A stretch of 12,948 nucleotides of DNA from Acidimicrobiales bacterium (GTDB lineage Bacteria; Actinomycetota; Acidimicrobiia; Acidimicrobiales; Poriferisodalaceae). Positions 1-10,215 of this stretch are shown piece after piece. The stretch spans positions 1 to 12,948 of the forward strand of contig JAGQSP010000074.1 in NCBI GenBank assembly GCA_020439485.1, read 5' to 3'. Position 1 is the first letter of the stretch; each line of letters begins with the position of its first letter. A program made the position numbers and the translations under genes. The notes below the pieces were generated by a model. The model was given only the letters and a program-made list of their open reading frames with translations. It did not search any database and had not been told where the DNA came from.

Positions 1-1125
1 GATCCGGTGCATTGGCACGAGCCCACCCAGGCCACACCCGATGGCGAGGGCTTCTGGGTGGTCAGCCGTCACGCCGACGTGAAGGCCGTGCAGATGGACG
101 CAACGACGTTCTCGTCTGATCGCGGCGGCATCCGCGAGCGCGGAGGCACCGGTATTCGCGACGAGAGCGCGGCCGGGCGCATGCTGAACATGACCGACGG
201 CGACCAGCACCACCGCCTGCGTTCTCTGGTGAACCGGGGTTTCACCGCCCGTGCGATCTCCGACCTGGAGGGCGAGCTCGCCGAAATCACAGGCCGCCTG
301 CTCGACGCCATCGGCGGCGACACCTTCGACGCGGTTCACGACTTCACCCGCGAGCTGCCATCGCAGGCGATATGCATCGTTCTGGGGGTTCCCGAACCCG
401 ACCGGGCCGCCCTGGTCGACTGGCTCGACGCGGGTATCGAGGACGCGGGGCCTTCGATCGTTTCAGCAGAGGCCAGCGCCAAACTGCGCCAGTATGCGAC
501 CGGTCTGATCGCCGACAAGCGGGCCAACCCCGACGGGGCGATCATGTCGACGATCGTCCATGCCCAACTCGAAGACGGATCTCAGCTGACAGACCGTGAG
601 CTGGAGGCCTTCTTCGGGCTGTTGTTCCCCGCAGGCGCCGACACCACCCGAAGCGCCTTGGCGTCGGCCATCCATGCCTTTTGTGAGTACCCAGATCAGT
701 ACCAGCGCCTGCGCGACGACCGATCGTTGATTCCCACCGCCATCGAAGAGATGGTTCGCTGGGCCACCCCATCGATCTACAAGCGTCGCACCGCCAGCCG
801 CGACGTCGAGTTGGCGGGAACAAACATCCGGGCCGGCGACAAGGTGACGTTCTGGGAGATGTCGGCAAACCGCGACGAAACGGTGTTCGATCGCCCGTTC
901 GAGTTCGACGTCGGACGCTCGCCCAACCCCCACCTCGGATTTGGGTGGGGAATACACTTCTGCCTCGGCGCCAACCTGGCGCGCCTGGAGATGAAGGTGG
1001 CCCTGGAGGCGCTGCTCGACCGCTATTCGGGCTTCGAGGCCGCCGGCGACCTCGAGTGGATGCCCAACAACAGACTTTGGGGGCTGCGCAGGTTCGCGGT
1101 GACGCCCATTCCGATCGGGGAGTGA
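1..1125 (+). CDS. Cytochrome P450, 5'-truncated by window edge
   Basis: Heme-thiolate monooxygenase; members insert one oxygen from O2 into a hydrophobic substrate using electrons from a ferredoxin and reductase. Counting the first codon in the window as residue 1, the I-helix oxygen-activation motif AGADTT is at 211-216 (nt 631-648), the K-helix ExxR is E250-R253 (nt 748-759), and the heme loop FGWGIHFCLG has its cysteine ligand at 321 (nt 961-963). The reading frame is open to the left edge. The first residues (DPVHWHEP, then WVVSRHADV) normally lie about 35-45 residues into a bacterial P450, so the true start is outside; the GTG at 7 is probably an internal Val. 374 residues are visible against about 400-420 usual. 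Its stop overlaps the start region of the dehydrogenase gene, so the two are likely cotranscribed. The subfamily and substrate cannot be read from the sequence. Confidence 0.95.
   Translation, partial: DPVHWHEPTQATPDGEGFWVVSRHADVKAVQMDATTFSSDRGGIRERGGTGIRDESAAGRMLNMTDGDQHHRLRSLVNRGFTARAISDLEGELAEITGRLLDAIGGDTFDAVHDFTRELPSQAICIVLGVPEPDRAALVDWLDAGIEDAGPSIVSAEASAKLRQYATGLIADKRANPDGAIMSTIVHAQLEDGSQLTDRELEAFFGLLFPAGADTTRSALASAIHAFCEYPDQYQRLRDDRSLIPTAIEEMVRWATPSIYKRRTASRDVELAGTNIRAGDKVTFWEMSANRDETVFDRPFEFDVGRSPNPHLGFGWGIHFCLGANLARLEMKVALEALLDRYSGFEAAGDLEWMPNNRLWGLRRFAVTPIPIGE
1117..1122 (+). promoter_or_regulatory. Ribosome binding site favouring the TTG start of the dehydrogenase
   Basis: GGGGAG lies in the last codons of the P450 gene. 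It is 8 nt before TTG 1131, which is good spacing, but 20 nt before ATG 1143, and it overlaps GTG 1122. This favours TTG 1131 as the start, although ATG 1143 cannot be excluded. Confidence 0.5.
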
Positions 1126-1130
1126 CGAAC

Positions 1131-2126
1131 TTGACCGAAACCATGAAGGCCACCCGCATGCTCGAGGTCGGCCGCATGATCTGCGAAGAAATTCCGGTGC
1201 CTCCCATCTCCGACGGGCAGGTGCTGGTTCGCAGCGAGATGGCATCGATCTGCGGCAGCGACCTGCACATCGTGATGATGGGCGCCGGTGTGAGCCACCC
1301 AACGCCGTGCCCGCACGGCTATCCCGGCCACGAGGGCATAGGCACGATCGTCGAGAGCAAGGCCCAGGGCCTCGAGCCGGGCACCCACGTTCTGACGTTT
1401 CCCAACCCATTCCAGGGCGAGTGCTTCAACCAGTACCAACGGGTGGGCGCCAAGTACTGCATGGCGCTGCCCGACACCGACGTGGCCAGAACCGAGCTGC
1501 TGATGGCCCAACAGTTGGGCACGGTGGTGTGGGCCCGCAAACGGTTCCCTCGCGATGTCACGGGCGAAACCGTGGCCGTGGTCGGCCAGGGCAGCGCAGG
1601 CCTGTTCTGGACCTACCTGCTGAAAAGGGCCGGCGCCGAAAAGGTGATCGTGTCCGATCTCAGCGACGCCCGCCTGGCGCTGGCCGCCAAATACGGTGCC
1701 GACGTAACCGTCAACGCAAGCACCGACTCGCTCGGCGAGGCCGTAGCCGACCTCACCGGGGGCCGTGGCGTCGACTACGCCGTCGAGGCGGTGGGGCGAT
1801 CCGAGACGTTCCTGTCGTCGGTCGAGTTGCCCCGAGTCGACGGCGAGCTGATGTGGTTCGGCCTGCCTTCCACCGACGCTCCGATCCAGATGGACTTCAA
1901 CCGGTTCTTCCGAAAGCGCCTGAAGGCCGCCAGCGTGTACGGAGCCCAAGACGAACCCAAAGCCGCTTCGTTCGCCGAGGCCCTCGACCTCATCGCTGAC
2001 CGACAGATCGACGTGGCCCCACTGTTGAGCCATGTGTACGACGTAGAACAGATCGACGAGGCCATGCACATGGCCCACGAGCCCGTCGACGCCGGCGCCC
2101 TCAAGGTGTCGGTCCGCTTCTCTTGA
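1131..2126 (+). CDS. Zinc-type medium-chain alcohol dehydrogenase (MDR family)
   Basis: NAD(P)-dependent oxidoreductase that probably oxidises an alcohol or reduces a carbonyl, plausibly the product of the neighbouring oxygenases. With TTG 1131 as start (331 aa), the catalytic-domain motif CGSD gives zinc ligand C41, PGHEG gives H67-E68, and the Rossmann glycine motif G152-Q-G-S-A-G157 binds the nucleotide, followed by the acidic end of a beta strand (VSDLSDARLALAAKYGAD). The four-cysteine structural zinc lobe normally found after the GHE motif is absent; only isolated Cys residues (GECFNQ, KYCMAL) are seen there. Length is slightly under the usual 340-350. Other possible starts are GTG 1122, which overlaps the P450 stop, and ATG 1143. 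The Rieske gene begins 15 bp after its stop, so a three-gene operon is likely. The exact substrate is unknown. Confidence 0.9.
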   Translation: MTETMKATRMLEVGRMICEEIPVPPISDGQVLVRSEMASICGSDLHIVMMGAGVSHPTPCPHGYPGHEGIGTIVESKAQGLEPGTHVLTFPNPFQGECFNQYQRVGAKYCMALPDTDVARTELLMAQQLGTVVWARKRFPRDVTGETVAVVGQGSAGLFWTYLLKRAGAEKVIVSDLSDARLALAAKYGADVTVNASTDSLGEAVADLTGGRGVDYAVEAVGRSETFLSSVELPRVDGELMWFGLPSTDAPIQMDFNRFFRKRLKAASVYGAQDEPKAASFAEALDLIADRQIDVAPLLSHVYDVEQIDEAMHMAHEPVDAGALKVSVRFS

Positions 2127-2141
2127 GCCAGAACAGGATCA

Positions 2142-3305
2142 ATGCGTAACTCGAATGCTCAGCCACTGGTAGCCGAGGTTCTCAGATACCTCGACGAGGG
2201 TGGTTCGTGGCGTACCAGCCCCCACGAAACTCCCGCCTCTCACTACACCGACCGTGCCCACCTTCAGCTCGAGTTGGACACCCTGTTTCGCGGGCCACAG
2301 GTGGTGGCGCTGTCGCCAGACCTGCCCGGGCCCAACACGTTCGTGACGCGCGATCAATACGACGTGCCGTTGCTTTTGACCCGAGACGCCCACGGACAGG
2401 TGCATGCTGCGGCCAACGTGTGCACCCACCGTGGCGCCCAGGTGGTGGCCCCGGGCAGGGGCCAGGCCCGCCGCCACACGTGCCCGTACCACGCATGGAC
2501 CTACGACTCGGCCACGACACTGGTCGGCGTACCCGACGCCGGAGCGTTCCCCGACGTATGCCCCGGCTCGGAGGGGCTGGCACCAGTTCCGGTGGTCGAA
2601 CGCGATGGGGTCATCTGGGCCGACCCGCGCCCTGGCGCCCCCGCGTTCGACGCCGCGGCCCTCGAGCGAACCGACATGGCAGCATTCGCAGACGACATCG
2701 TCGACTACGACATAGCCGGGCACCGCTACTGGCGCACCCACCGCTTCGACCTGGCCATGAACTGGAAGCTGGTGATCGACACGTTCCTCGAGCCGTACCA
2801 CTTCGCAGCGCTGCACAAGCAAACGGTTGGCCCCTACTTCGTCGCCAACCTGTGCGTCGCCCACCGCAGCGGCCCGCACGTACGCGAGGTTCTGCCCCGC
2901 AAGACCTTCGCCGAGATGGCCGATCAGGACCCCACCGACTGGAACCTGGTACCCCACACCGCGATGGTCTACGTGATGTTCCCGAACACCGTGTTCGTCA
3001 TGCAGATCGACCACATCGAAACCTGGCGGGTCACCCCCGACCGCGACGATCCGGGTCGCTGCATCGTCGACCTCGACTTCTACATACCCGACCAACCGGC
3101 CACCGAGTCGTCAGAGCGGCACTGGGAGAAGAACTGGCAACTCACCATCGACACGGTCATCGGTGAGGACTTTGCGGCCATGGAAAGCGCTCAGCGGGGA
3201 ATGGCCTCTGGCGCCATAGACAAGCTGCGCCTGGGGGCCAACGAGCCCGCGTTGGGCCTGTTCCACCAGGCTCTGGCCGACGCAATCGCCGAGCAAGTCG
3301 CGTAA
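2142..3305 (+). CDS. Rieske non-heme iron oxygenase, large (alpha) subunit
   Basis: Ring-hydroxylating or monooxygenase-type alpha subunit. The N-terminal Rieske domain carries C94-T-H96, then 17 residues, then C114-P-Y-H117, which ligate a 2Fe-2S cluster. The C-terminal catalytic domain has the signature N207-W-K, D213 (the bridging Asp), E217, H220 and H225, with a likely third iron ligand at D343 in the GEDFAAMESAQRG segment. Length (387 aa) is typical. These enzymes dihydroxylate, monohydroxylate or demethylate aromatic or other hydrophobic compounds and need a reductase and often a ferredoxin, none of which is visible here. No small (beta) subunit gene follows, which suggests an alpha-only type. 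The start ATG has an AGGA only 3 nt upstream, so translation may rely on coupling to the dehydrogenase gene 15 bp upstream. Confidence 0.93.
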   Translation: MRNSNAQPLVAEVLRYLDEGGSWRTSPHETPASHYTDRAHLQLELDTLFRGPQVVALSPDLPGPNTFVTRDQYDVPLLLTRDAHGQVHAAANVCTHRGAQVVAPGRGQARRHTCPYHAWTYDSATTLVGVPDAGAFPDVCPGSEGLAPVPVVERDGVIWADPRPGAPAFDAAALERTDMAAFADDIVDYDIAGHRYWRTHRFDLAMNWKLVIDTFLEPYHFAALHKQTVGPYFVANLCVAHRSGPHVREVLPRKTFAEMADQDPTDWNLVPHTAMVYVMFPNTVFVMQIDHIETWRVTPDRDDPGRCIVDLDFYIPDQPATESSERHWEKNWQLTIDTVIGEDFAAMESAQRGMASGAIDKLRLGANEPALGLFHQALADAIAEQVA

Positions 3306-3374
3306 CTCCTCTCGCGGCCGGCGTAACCGACCGACAGGATTACTCAGGTCGCTGCGCACCGAATCAGCGCGGTC

Positions 3375-3380
3375 TAACCT
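3375..3380 (+). promoter_or_regulatory. Possible -10 element for near-leaderless glgX transcription
   Basis: TAACCT fits the actinobacterial TANNNT -10 pattern and lies 10 nt before the glgX ATG. A start site about 7 nt downstream would leave almost no 5' leader. This agrees with the lack of any purine-rich ribosome binding site before the ATG (GAGCGAACCC). No -35 element is convincing. The call rests on a six-base match. Confidence 0.25.
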
Positions 3381-3390
3381 GAGCGAACCC

Positions 3391-5574
<2,184 letters not shown>

Positions 5575-5632
5575 TTTTCGACCCAGCGATGTCCGGTCCA
5601 TCAAGTCACGTCCAGCCGACAGGGGAGTAGCC

Positions 5633-7024
5633 ATGCGCGTCTTGTTCGCAACCTCTGAAATGGCCCCGCTGGCCCGGGTGGGCGGTCTCGCTGAAGCCGC
5701 AGCCGGGCTGGTCAAGTCGCTGCGTGAGCAGGGTGTCGATGTGACCATCGTGATGCCCGACTACAGCGGCGCCGAGCTCTCGCACCAGCAGCACATCGAC
5801 GTCGCCGTGCCCGAATGGGTGGGGCCGTGCTCGGTTCGCAGCGGCCTGCACGAAGTGCTCGGCGATCTGACGCTGGTCCACGTGCCGGGCATGGACCGTC
5901 CTCACCCCTATACCGACCAACACGGCGAGGGCTGGCACGACAACGACCGGCGTTTCATGGCGTTCTCGGCCACGGTGGCCGCACTGAACGACCAGCAGAA
6001 ACCCGACGTGTTGCACCTGAACGACTGGCACACCGCGGCCACACTGGGGTTCGTTCACGTCCAGACGCCCAGCGTGCTGACCATCCACACCCTCGGATAC
6101 CAGGGCACCATGGACGCCGGCTGGATGAAAGTGCTGGTCCGAGGTGCCCATCAGTTCGAGTGGTTCGGTGCGTGCAACCCCCTGGCCGGGGGCGTGGCAC
6201 TGGCCGACCGGGTGGTCGCGGTCAGCCCCAACTACGCGCGCGAGATCCTCGTGCCCGGCCCCGGCATGGGACTGGAAGGACGCTTGCAGGCGCTTGGCGA
6301 CCGGCTGGTCGGCATCCGAAACGGCATCGACACCTCGATGTGGAACCCTTCGACCGACCCTCACATCGCCGAGAACTACGACGACACCCGCACCGAGGGC
6401 AAGCAGGCCTGCAGAGCCGAGCTGCTCGAGTTGGCCGGCTGGAGCCCGTCAACGGCACCGGTCGTGGGCATGGTCACCCGGCTGGTCGAACAAAAGGGCA
6501 TCGACATCGTGGCCGATTCGCTGCGATTCCTCGAGGCAATGCCCGCGAAGCTGTTCGTGTTGGGCAGCGGCTCGGCCCACCTGGCCTGGACCCTGGCCGA
6601 AGCGGCGCGCATGAGCCCCGACCAGGTGTTCTTCCACGAGGGCTACGACGAACAGCTGGCGCACAAGATCTTCGCCGGCGCAGACCTTTTTGTGATGCCC
6701 AGCCGGTTCGAGCCGTGTGGTCTGGCCCAGATGCAGGCCATGGCCTACGGCACCATTCCGGTGGTAACCGACGTCGGCGGTCTCCACGACACCGTCATCG
6801 ACGCCGATGCAGACCGCGCAGAGGGCACCGGCTTCGTCACCGCTTCGGTCGACACCGCGGGCCTGGTCGATGCCCTGCACCGAGCTGTCAGGGCCCAGCG
6901 CCACGCCGGGCGCAGGGCGGCAATTCAGCGCAGGGCGATGACCCACGACTGGTCGTGGGCCGGCCCTGCCAGGCGTCACATCGACATCTACGAAGAGCTG
7001 TCAGGCATCTCGTCGCCCAGGTAG
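5633..7024 (+). CDS. glgA: Glycogen synthase GlgA (ADP-glucose, GT5)
   Basis: Transfers glucose from ADP-glucose to the non-reducing end of an alpha-1,4-glucan in the cytosol. The N-terminal Rossmann half opens with MRVLFATSEMAPLARVGGL, the GT5 signature. The C-terminal half has the nucleotide-sugar site with R283 and K288 (VTRLVEQKG), the E360-containing motif SRFEPCGLAQMQAMAYGTIPVV, and VGGLHDTV. Length 463 aa is close to the family norm of about 470-480. One oddity: the ADP-glucose-contacting lysine of the K-x-G-G-L motif (K15 in E. coli GlgA) is Arg15 here. A strong ribosome binding site AGGGGAG (5621-5627) lies 5 nt before the ATG. The 3' end overlaps the 3' end of convergent glgC by 37 nt. 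It probably forms a transcript with glgX. Confidence 0.95.
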   Translation: MRVLFATSEMAPLARVGGLAEAAAGLVKSLREQGVDVTIVMPDYSGAELSHQQHIDVAVPEWVGPCSVRSGLHEVLGDLTLVHVPGMDRPHPYTDQHGEGWHDNDRRFMAFSATVAALNDQQKPDVLHLNDWHTAATLGFVHVQTPSVLTIHTLGYQGTMDAGWMKVLVRGAHQFEWFGACNPLAGGVALADRVVAVSPNYAREILVPGPGMGLEGRLQALGDRLVGIRNGIDTSMWNPSTDPHIAENYDDTRTEGKQACRAELLELAGWSPSTAPVVGMVTRLVEQKGIDIVADSLRFLEAMPAKLFVLGSGSAHLAWTLAEAARMSPDQVFFHEGYDEQLAHKIFAGADLFVMPSRFEPCGLAQMQAMAYGTIPVVTDVGGLHDTVIDADADRAEGTGFVTASVDTAGLVDALHRAVRAQRHAGRRAAIQRRAMTHDWSWAGPARRHIDIYEELSGISSPR

Positions 7025-8262
7025 GCGATCTGACCCTTCTTGATCACGGTCACCCCACCGGGCGAAACGGTGTAGCGGAGTCGATCGAGGTCGGGATTGT
7101 CGCCGACGCTGGCACCGGGAGGAACGATGACGTTCTTGTCGAGAACCGCGTTGCGCACGTGTGCGCCTTCGCCAACGACCACACCATCGAGCAGCACCGA
7201 ATCTTCCACGAAGGCTCCGCCCCGCACCCGCACGCCTGGCGACAGCACCGAGTTCAGTACCGTGCCGCCCGACACGACCACACCATTGCTCAGCAACGAC
7301 CTCTGCACGGTCGAGGACCCAAAGCGAGAGTCGGTGATCATCTTCGCCGGCGGGCTCTGACGCGCCAGGGTGTAGATGGGCCAGTCCTCGTTGTACAGGT
7401 CGAACTCGGGGAACTCGGCCAGCAGGTCCTGGTGGGCTTCGAAGTAGCTGTCGACGGTGCCCACATCGCGCCAATAGTGGCGGCCCCGCGCCTGGCCGGG
7501 AATGACGTTCTCGGCGAAGTCGTACACATGGGCCAGGCCCTTGTCGACCATCATCGGAATGAGATCGCCGCCGATGTCGTGACCCGTCTTGTCGCTGGCG
7601 TTGTTCTCGTTCAGCAACTCGACCAGGGCCTCGGTGGTGAACACATAGTTGCCCATCGAGGCCAGAACTTCGTCTGGTCGGTCGGGCAGGGCCGTTACGG
7701 TGTCGGGGGCCGGCTTTTCCAGAAATTGGGAGATTTGGGTGCCGCCCTCGGTCTGGATCACGCCGAACTGGTCGGCCTGGCTCTTCAAGACCGGAATGGC
7801 AGCTACGGTCACGCCCGCGCCGGTCGACATGTGATGATCGAGCATCTGACGGGGATCGATCCGGTAGATGTGATCGGCACCGAATACGAACACGAACTCG
7901 GGCTTTTCGTCATCGATGAGGTTCATGTTCTGGAACAATGCGTCAGCAGAACCCAAGAACCAACGAGGTCCGCGGCGCATCTGCGCCGGCACGGAGGTCA
8001 CGTAGTTGCCCAGGAATCCAGCGAGACGCCAGGTACGAGACACGTGAACGTCAAGGCTGTGGCTCTTGTATTGGGTCAACACGACGATCTTGCGGAAGCC
8101 ACCGTTGACCAGGTTCGACAGGGGAAAGTCGATCAGGCGATAGTGGCCGCCGAACGGAACAGCGGGCTTGGCCCGGTCGGCGGTCAGGGGCATCAGCCGC
8201 TTCCCTTCACCTCCCGCGAGGACCACACTGAGTACCTTCGGGCGGTTTCCTTGATCGAGCAT
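6988..8262 (-). CDS. glgC: Glucose-1-phosphate adenylyltransferase (ADP-glucose pyrophosphorylase) GlgC
   Basis: Makes ADP-glucose and PPi from glucose-1-phosphate and ATP, the committed and usually allosterically controlled step of glycogen synthesis. The N-terminal nucleotidyltransferase domain shows AGGEGKRLMPLT (16-27), RAKPAVPFGG (30-39), the metal-binding catalytic Asp in FGADH (D130), and the sugar-phosphate loop FLEKP (180-184). The C-terminal part, from about residue 290, has the hexapeptide-like repeats of a left-handed beta helix (SNGVVVSGGTVLNSVLSPGVRVRGGAFV). Length 424 aa is typical. Position 40 after FGG is His, where E. coli has the fructose-bisphosphate-binding Lys39, so effector response may differ. 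The start ATG has GGAG just 1 nt upstream, too close for a normal ribosome binding site, and an in-frame TGA five codons upstream excludes a longer protein; a leaderless mRNA is possible. It is the only glg gene on this strand. Confidence 0.96.
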   Translation of the reverse strand: MLDQGNRPKVLSVVLAGGEGKRLMPLTADRAKPAVPFGGHYRLIDFPLSNLVNGGFRKIVVLTQYKSHSLDVHVSRTWRLAGFLGNYVTSVPAQMRRGPRWFLGSADALFQNMNLIDDEKPEFVFVFGADHIYRIDPRQMLDHHMSTGAGVTVAAIPVLKSQADQFGVIQTEGGTQISQFLEKPAPDTVTALPDRPDEVLASMGNYVFTTEALVELLNENNASDKTGHDIGGDLIPMMVDKGLAHVYDFAENVIPGQARGRHYWRDVGTVDSYFEAHQDLLAEFPEFDLYNEDWPIYTLARQSPPAKMITDSRFGSSTVQRSLLSNGVVVSGGTVLNSVLSPGVRVRGGAFVEDSVLLDGVVVGEGAHVRNAVLDKNVIVPPGASVGDNPDLDRLRYTVSPGGVTVIKKGQIAYLGDEMPDSSS

Positions 8263-8266
8263 GCTC
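8257..8266. repeat. 10-bp perfect palindrome over the glgC start codon, possible operator
   Basis: GAGCATGCTC is its own reverse complement and covers the glgC ATG at the glgC/glgB divergent junction. Because it lies where both promoters must crowd together, a dimeric regulator could bind there. It is short enough to occur by chance, and no second copy was seen in the window. Confidence 0.25.
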
Positions 8267-8300
8267 CGATTGCATCAGAAATCTCTCACGAAGGCGAGAC

Positions 8301-10172
8301 ATGAGCGCACCAACTTCGCAAATTCCGGGTGAAGATCTCTGGCGATTCGCCGAAGGCACGCACGACGGGCTGGCGTATCTGCTCGGGGCACACCTCGACG
8401 AAAGCGGTTCGTGCACCTTCCGTGTCTGGGCTCCCAACGCCGCCCGCGTGCACGTCATCGGTGATTTCAACGGCTGGGACCACAGTTCACACTCGCTGTG
8501 GCCTTCCGACTCGGGTATCTGGTCGGGACGGATCGACGGGGTCGAGGTAGGCCAGTCGTACAAGTTCGCGGTAACCGACCGGGCCGGCAACACTGTCGAC
8601 AAGGCAGACCCATTTGCCTTCGCTGCCGAAGAGCCACCGGGCACGGCGTCGAAGATCTGGCGGTTGGACTATCGCTGGGACGACGCCGAATGGATGGCGC
8701 GCCGCGGCCAGGTGAACGCCCACGATCGGCCGATCTCGATCTACGAGCTGCACCTGGGGTCGTGGCGTTACGAACCCGGCGGCTATCGGGCTATCGCCCA
8801 TCAGCTGGCCGACTATCTGGACCAAACCGGGTTCACCCACGTCGAGTTGATGCCGGTGATGGAACACCCCTTCTACGGGTCGTGGGGATATCAGACCACG
8901 GGGTACTTCGCTGCGACATCGCGATACGGCCAACCCCAAGACCTCATGTACCTGATCGACCACTTGCACCAGCGCGGATACGGCGTGCTGCTCGACTGGG
9001 TGCCCTCACACTTCCCGACCGACGCCCACGGACTCGCCAGGTTCGACGGCACGCACCTGTTCGAACACGCCGACCCGCGCCTGGGGTTCCACCCCGATTG
9101 GCAATCGGCGATATTCAACTACGACCGCCACGAGGTACGCAGTTTCCTGCTGTCGAGCGCCCGGTTCTGGATCGAGCGCTATCACGCCGACGGGCTGCGC
9201 GTCGACGCGGTGGCTTCCATGCTCTATCGGGATTACTCACGCAAAGCGGGCGAGTGGATCCCAAACGACTACGGAGGGCGCGAGAACCTGGGCGCGATCT
9301 CGTTCCTCCAGGAGATGAACCGGCGGATCTACCTGCACCACCCAGACACCCTGACGGTGGCCGAGGAATCCACCGCATGGCCGGGAGTGTCCAAACCCAC
9401 AGACAGCGGGGGACTGGGGTTCGGCTTCAAGTGGGACATGGGCTGGATGCACGACACGCTCGAATACATTCAGCACGACCCGGTACATCGGCGTTGGCAC
9501 CACGGCGAGCTGACGTTTCGGCTGGTCTACGCGTTCAGCGAGAACTTCGTGCTGCCGCTGTCGCACGACGAGGTGGTGCATGGCAAGGGATCACTTCTCG
9601 AGCGCCAGCCGGGCGATCGGTGGCAAAAGCTCGCAGGCCTCCGGGCGCTTTATGGGTATCAGTGGGCCAGCCCGGGCAAGAAGCTGCTGTTCATGGGTGG
9701 CGAGTTCGCGGTGCCGGGGGAGTGGAGCCACGAGGAGGAACTCCCCTGGGCCCTTCTGGGCGACCACGGTCACGGCGGCGTCCAGGCATGGGTTTCGGCG
9801 CTGAACGGTTTGTACCGTTCACAACCCGCCCTGTACGAGGTCGACTCCGAACCCGAGGGCTTCCAGTGGATCGTCGGCGACGACGCCGACAACTCGGTGC
9901 TGGTGTTCGCCAGACACGGATCGCCAGGGTCGTCTCCGGTTGTTGTTGCGATCAACTTCACGCCGGTGCCCAGGCCTGGTTACAGGTTCGGGGTTCCTGG
10001 CGCCGGATCGTGGGTCGAGTTGCTGAACAGCGACGACCACCGGTTCGGCGGTTCGGGCGTGATCAACGAAGGAACCTTCAGCGCCGAACAGATCGGGACC
10101 CACGGTCTCGAGCAGTCGATCCAGCTGACCTTGCCGCCGCTGGGCGTGGTGTTCTTGGGGCCCGCCGACTGA
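8301..10172 (+). CDS. glgB: 1,4-alpha-glucan branching enzyme GlgB (GH13)
   Basis: Cuts alpha-1,4 chains and transfers them to form alpha-1,6 branches in glycogen. An N-terminal CBM48 domain (about 20-110; FRVWAPNAARVHVIGDFNGW) is followed by the GH13 barrel: the branching-enzyme segment VELMPVMEHPFYGSWGYQ; region I D232-WVPSH237; region II GLRVDAVASMLY with nucleophile D302; region III AEESTAWPGV with E355; and region IV SHDEVVHGKGS with H422-D423. A C-terminal beta domain ends the protein. At 623 aa it is the shorter branching-enzyme form, without the extra N-terminal beta domain (N1) of the roughly 730-aa type. AAGGCGAG (8291-8298) just before the ATG serves as ribosome binding site. It starts 38 bp from the divergent glgC start. 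Its stop is followed by a 136-bp convergent intergenic region holding the inverted repeats and the dif candidate. Confidence 0.96.
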   Translation: MSAPTSQIPGEDLWRFAEGTHDGLAYLLGAHLDESGSCTFRVWAPNAARVHVIGDFNGWDHSSHSLWPSDSGIWSGRIDGVEVGQSYKFAVTDRAGNTVDKADPFAFAAEEPPGTASKIWRLDYRWDDAEWMARRGQVNAHDRPISIYELHLGSWRYEPGGYRAIAHQLADYLDQTGFTHVELMPVMEHPFYGSWGYQTTGYFAATSRYGQPQDLMYLIDHLHQRGYGVLLDWVPSHFPTDAHGLARFDGTHLFEHADPRLGFHPDWQSAIFNYDRHEVRSFLLSSARFWIERYHADGLRVDAVASMLYRDYSRKAGEWIPNDYGGRENLGAISFLQEMNRRIYLHHPDTLTVAEESTAWPGVSKPTDSGGLGFGFKWDMGWMHDTLEYIQHDPVHRRWHHGELTFRLVYAFSENFVLPLSHDEVVHGKGSLLERQPGDRWQKLAGLRALYGYQWASPGKKLLFMGGEFAVPGEWSHEEELPWALLGDHGHGGVQAWVSALNGLYRSQPALYEVDSEPEGFQWIVGDDADNSVLVFARHGSPGSSPVVVAINFTPVPRPGYRFGVPGAGSWVELLNSDDHRFGGSGVINEGTFSAEQIGTHGLEQSIQLTLPPLGVVFLGPAD

Positions 10173-10186
10173 CACCGGCCACCTCG

Positions 10187-10215
10187 TCAGCAAACACCTC
10201 TCATCAGCGAACACC
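10187..10215 (+). repeat. Imperfect 12-bp tandem direct repeat after glgB
   Basis: TCAGCAAACACC (10187-10198) and TCAGCGAACACC (10204-10215) differ at one base and recur at a 17-bp period. The second copy runs into the first ACACCGGTGT palindrome. Function is unknown; they may be part of a protein-binding or mRNA-end structure with the adjacent inverted repeats. Confidence 0.6.

Noticed and set aside
945..1130. Extension of the dehydrogenase to ATG 945 (393 aa)
   Set aside because: The added part lies within the P450 heme-binding region in another frame and is Arg/Pro-rich; MDR proteins start close to the MKATRMLEV segment.
463..1410. Minus-strand 315-codon frame opposite the P450 and dehydrogenase
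   Set aside because: Low-complexity translation opposite two clear enzyme genes.
5815..8304. Plus-strand open frame of 829 codons spanning glgA and the antisense of glgC
   Set aside because: It is out of frame with glgA and antisense to glgC, Arg/Pro/Gly-rich without domains, and both real genes are intact.
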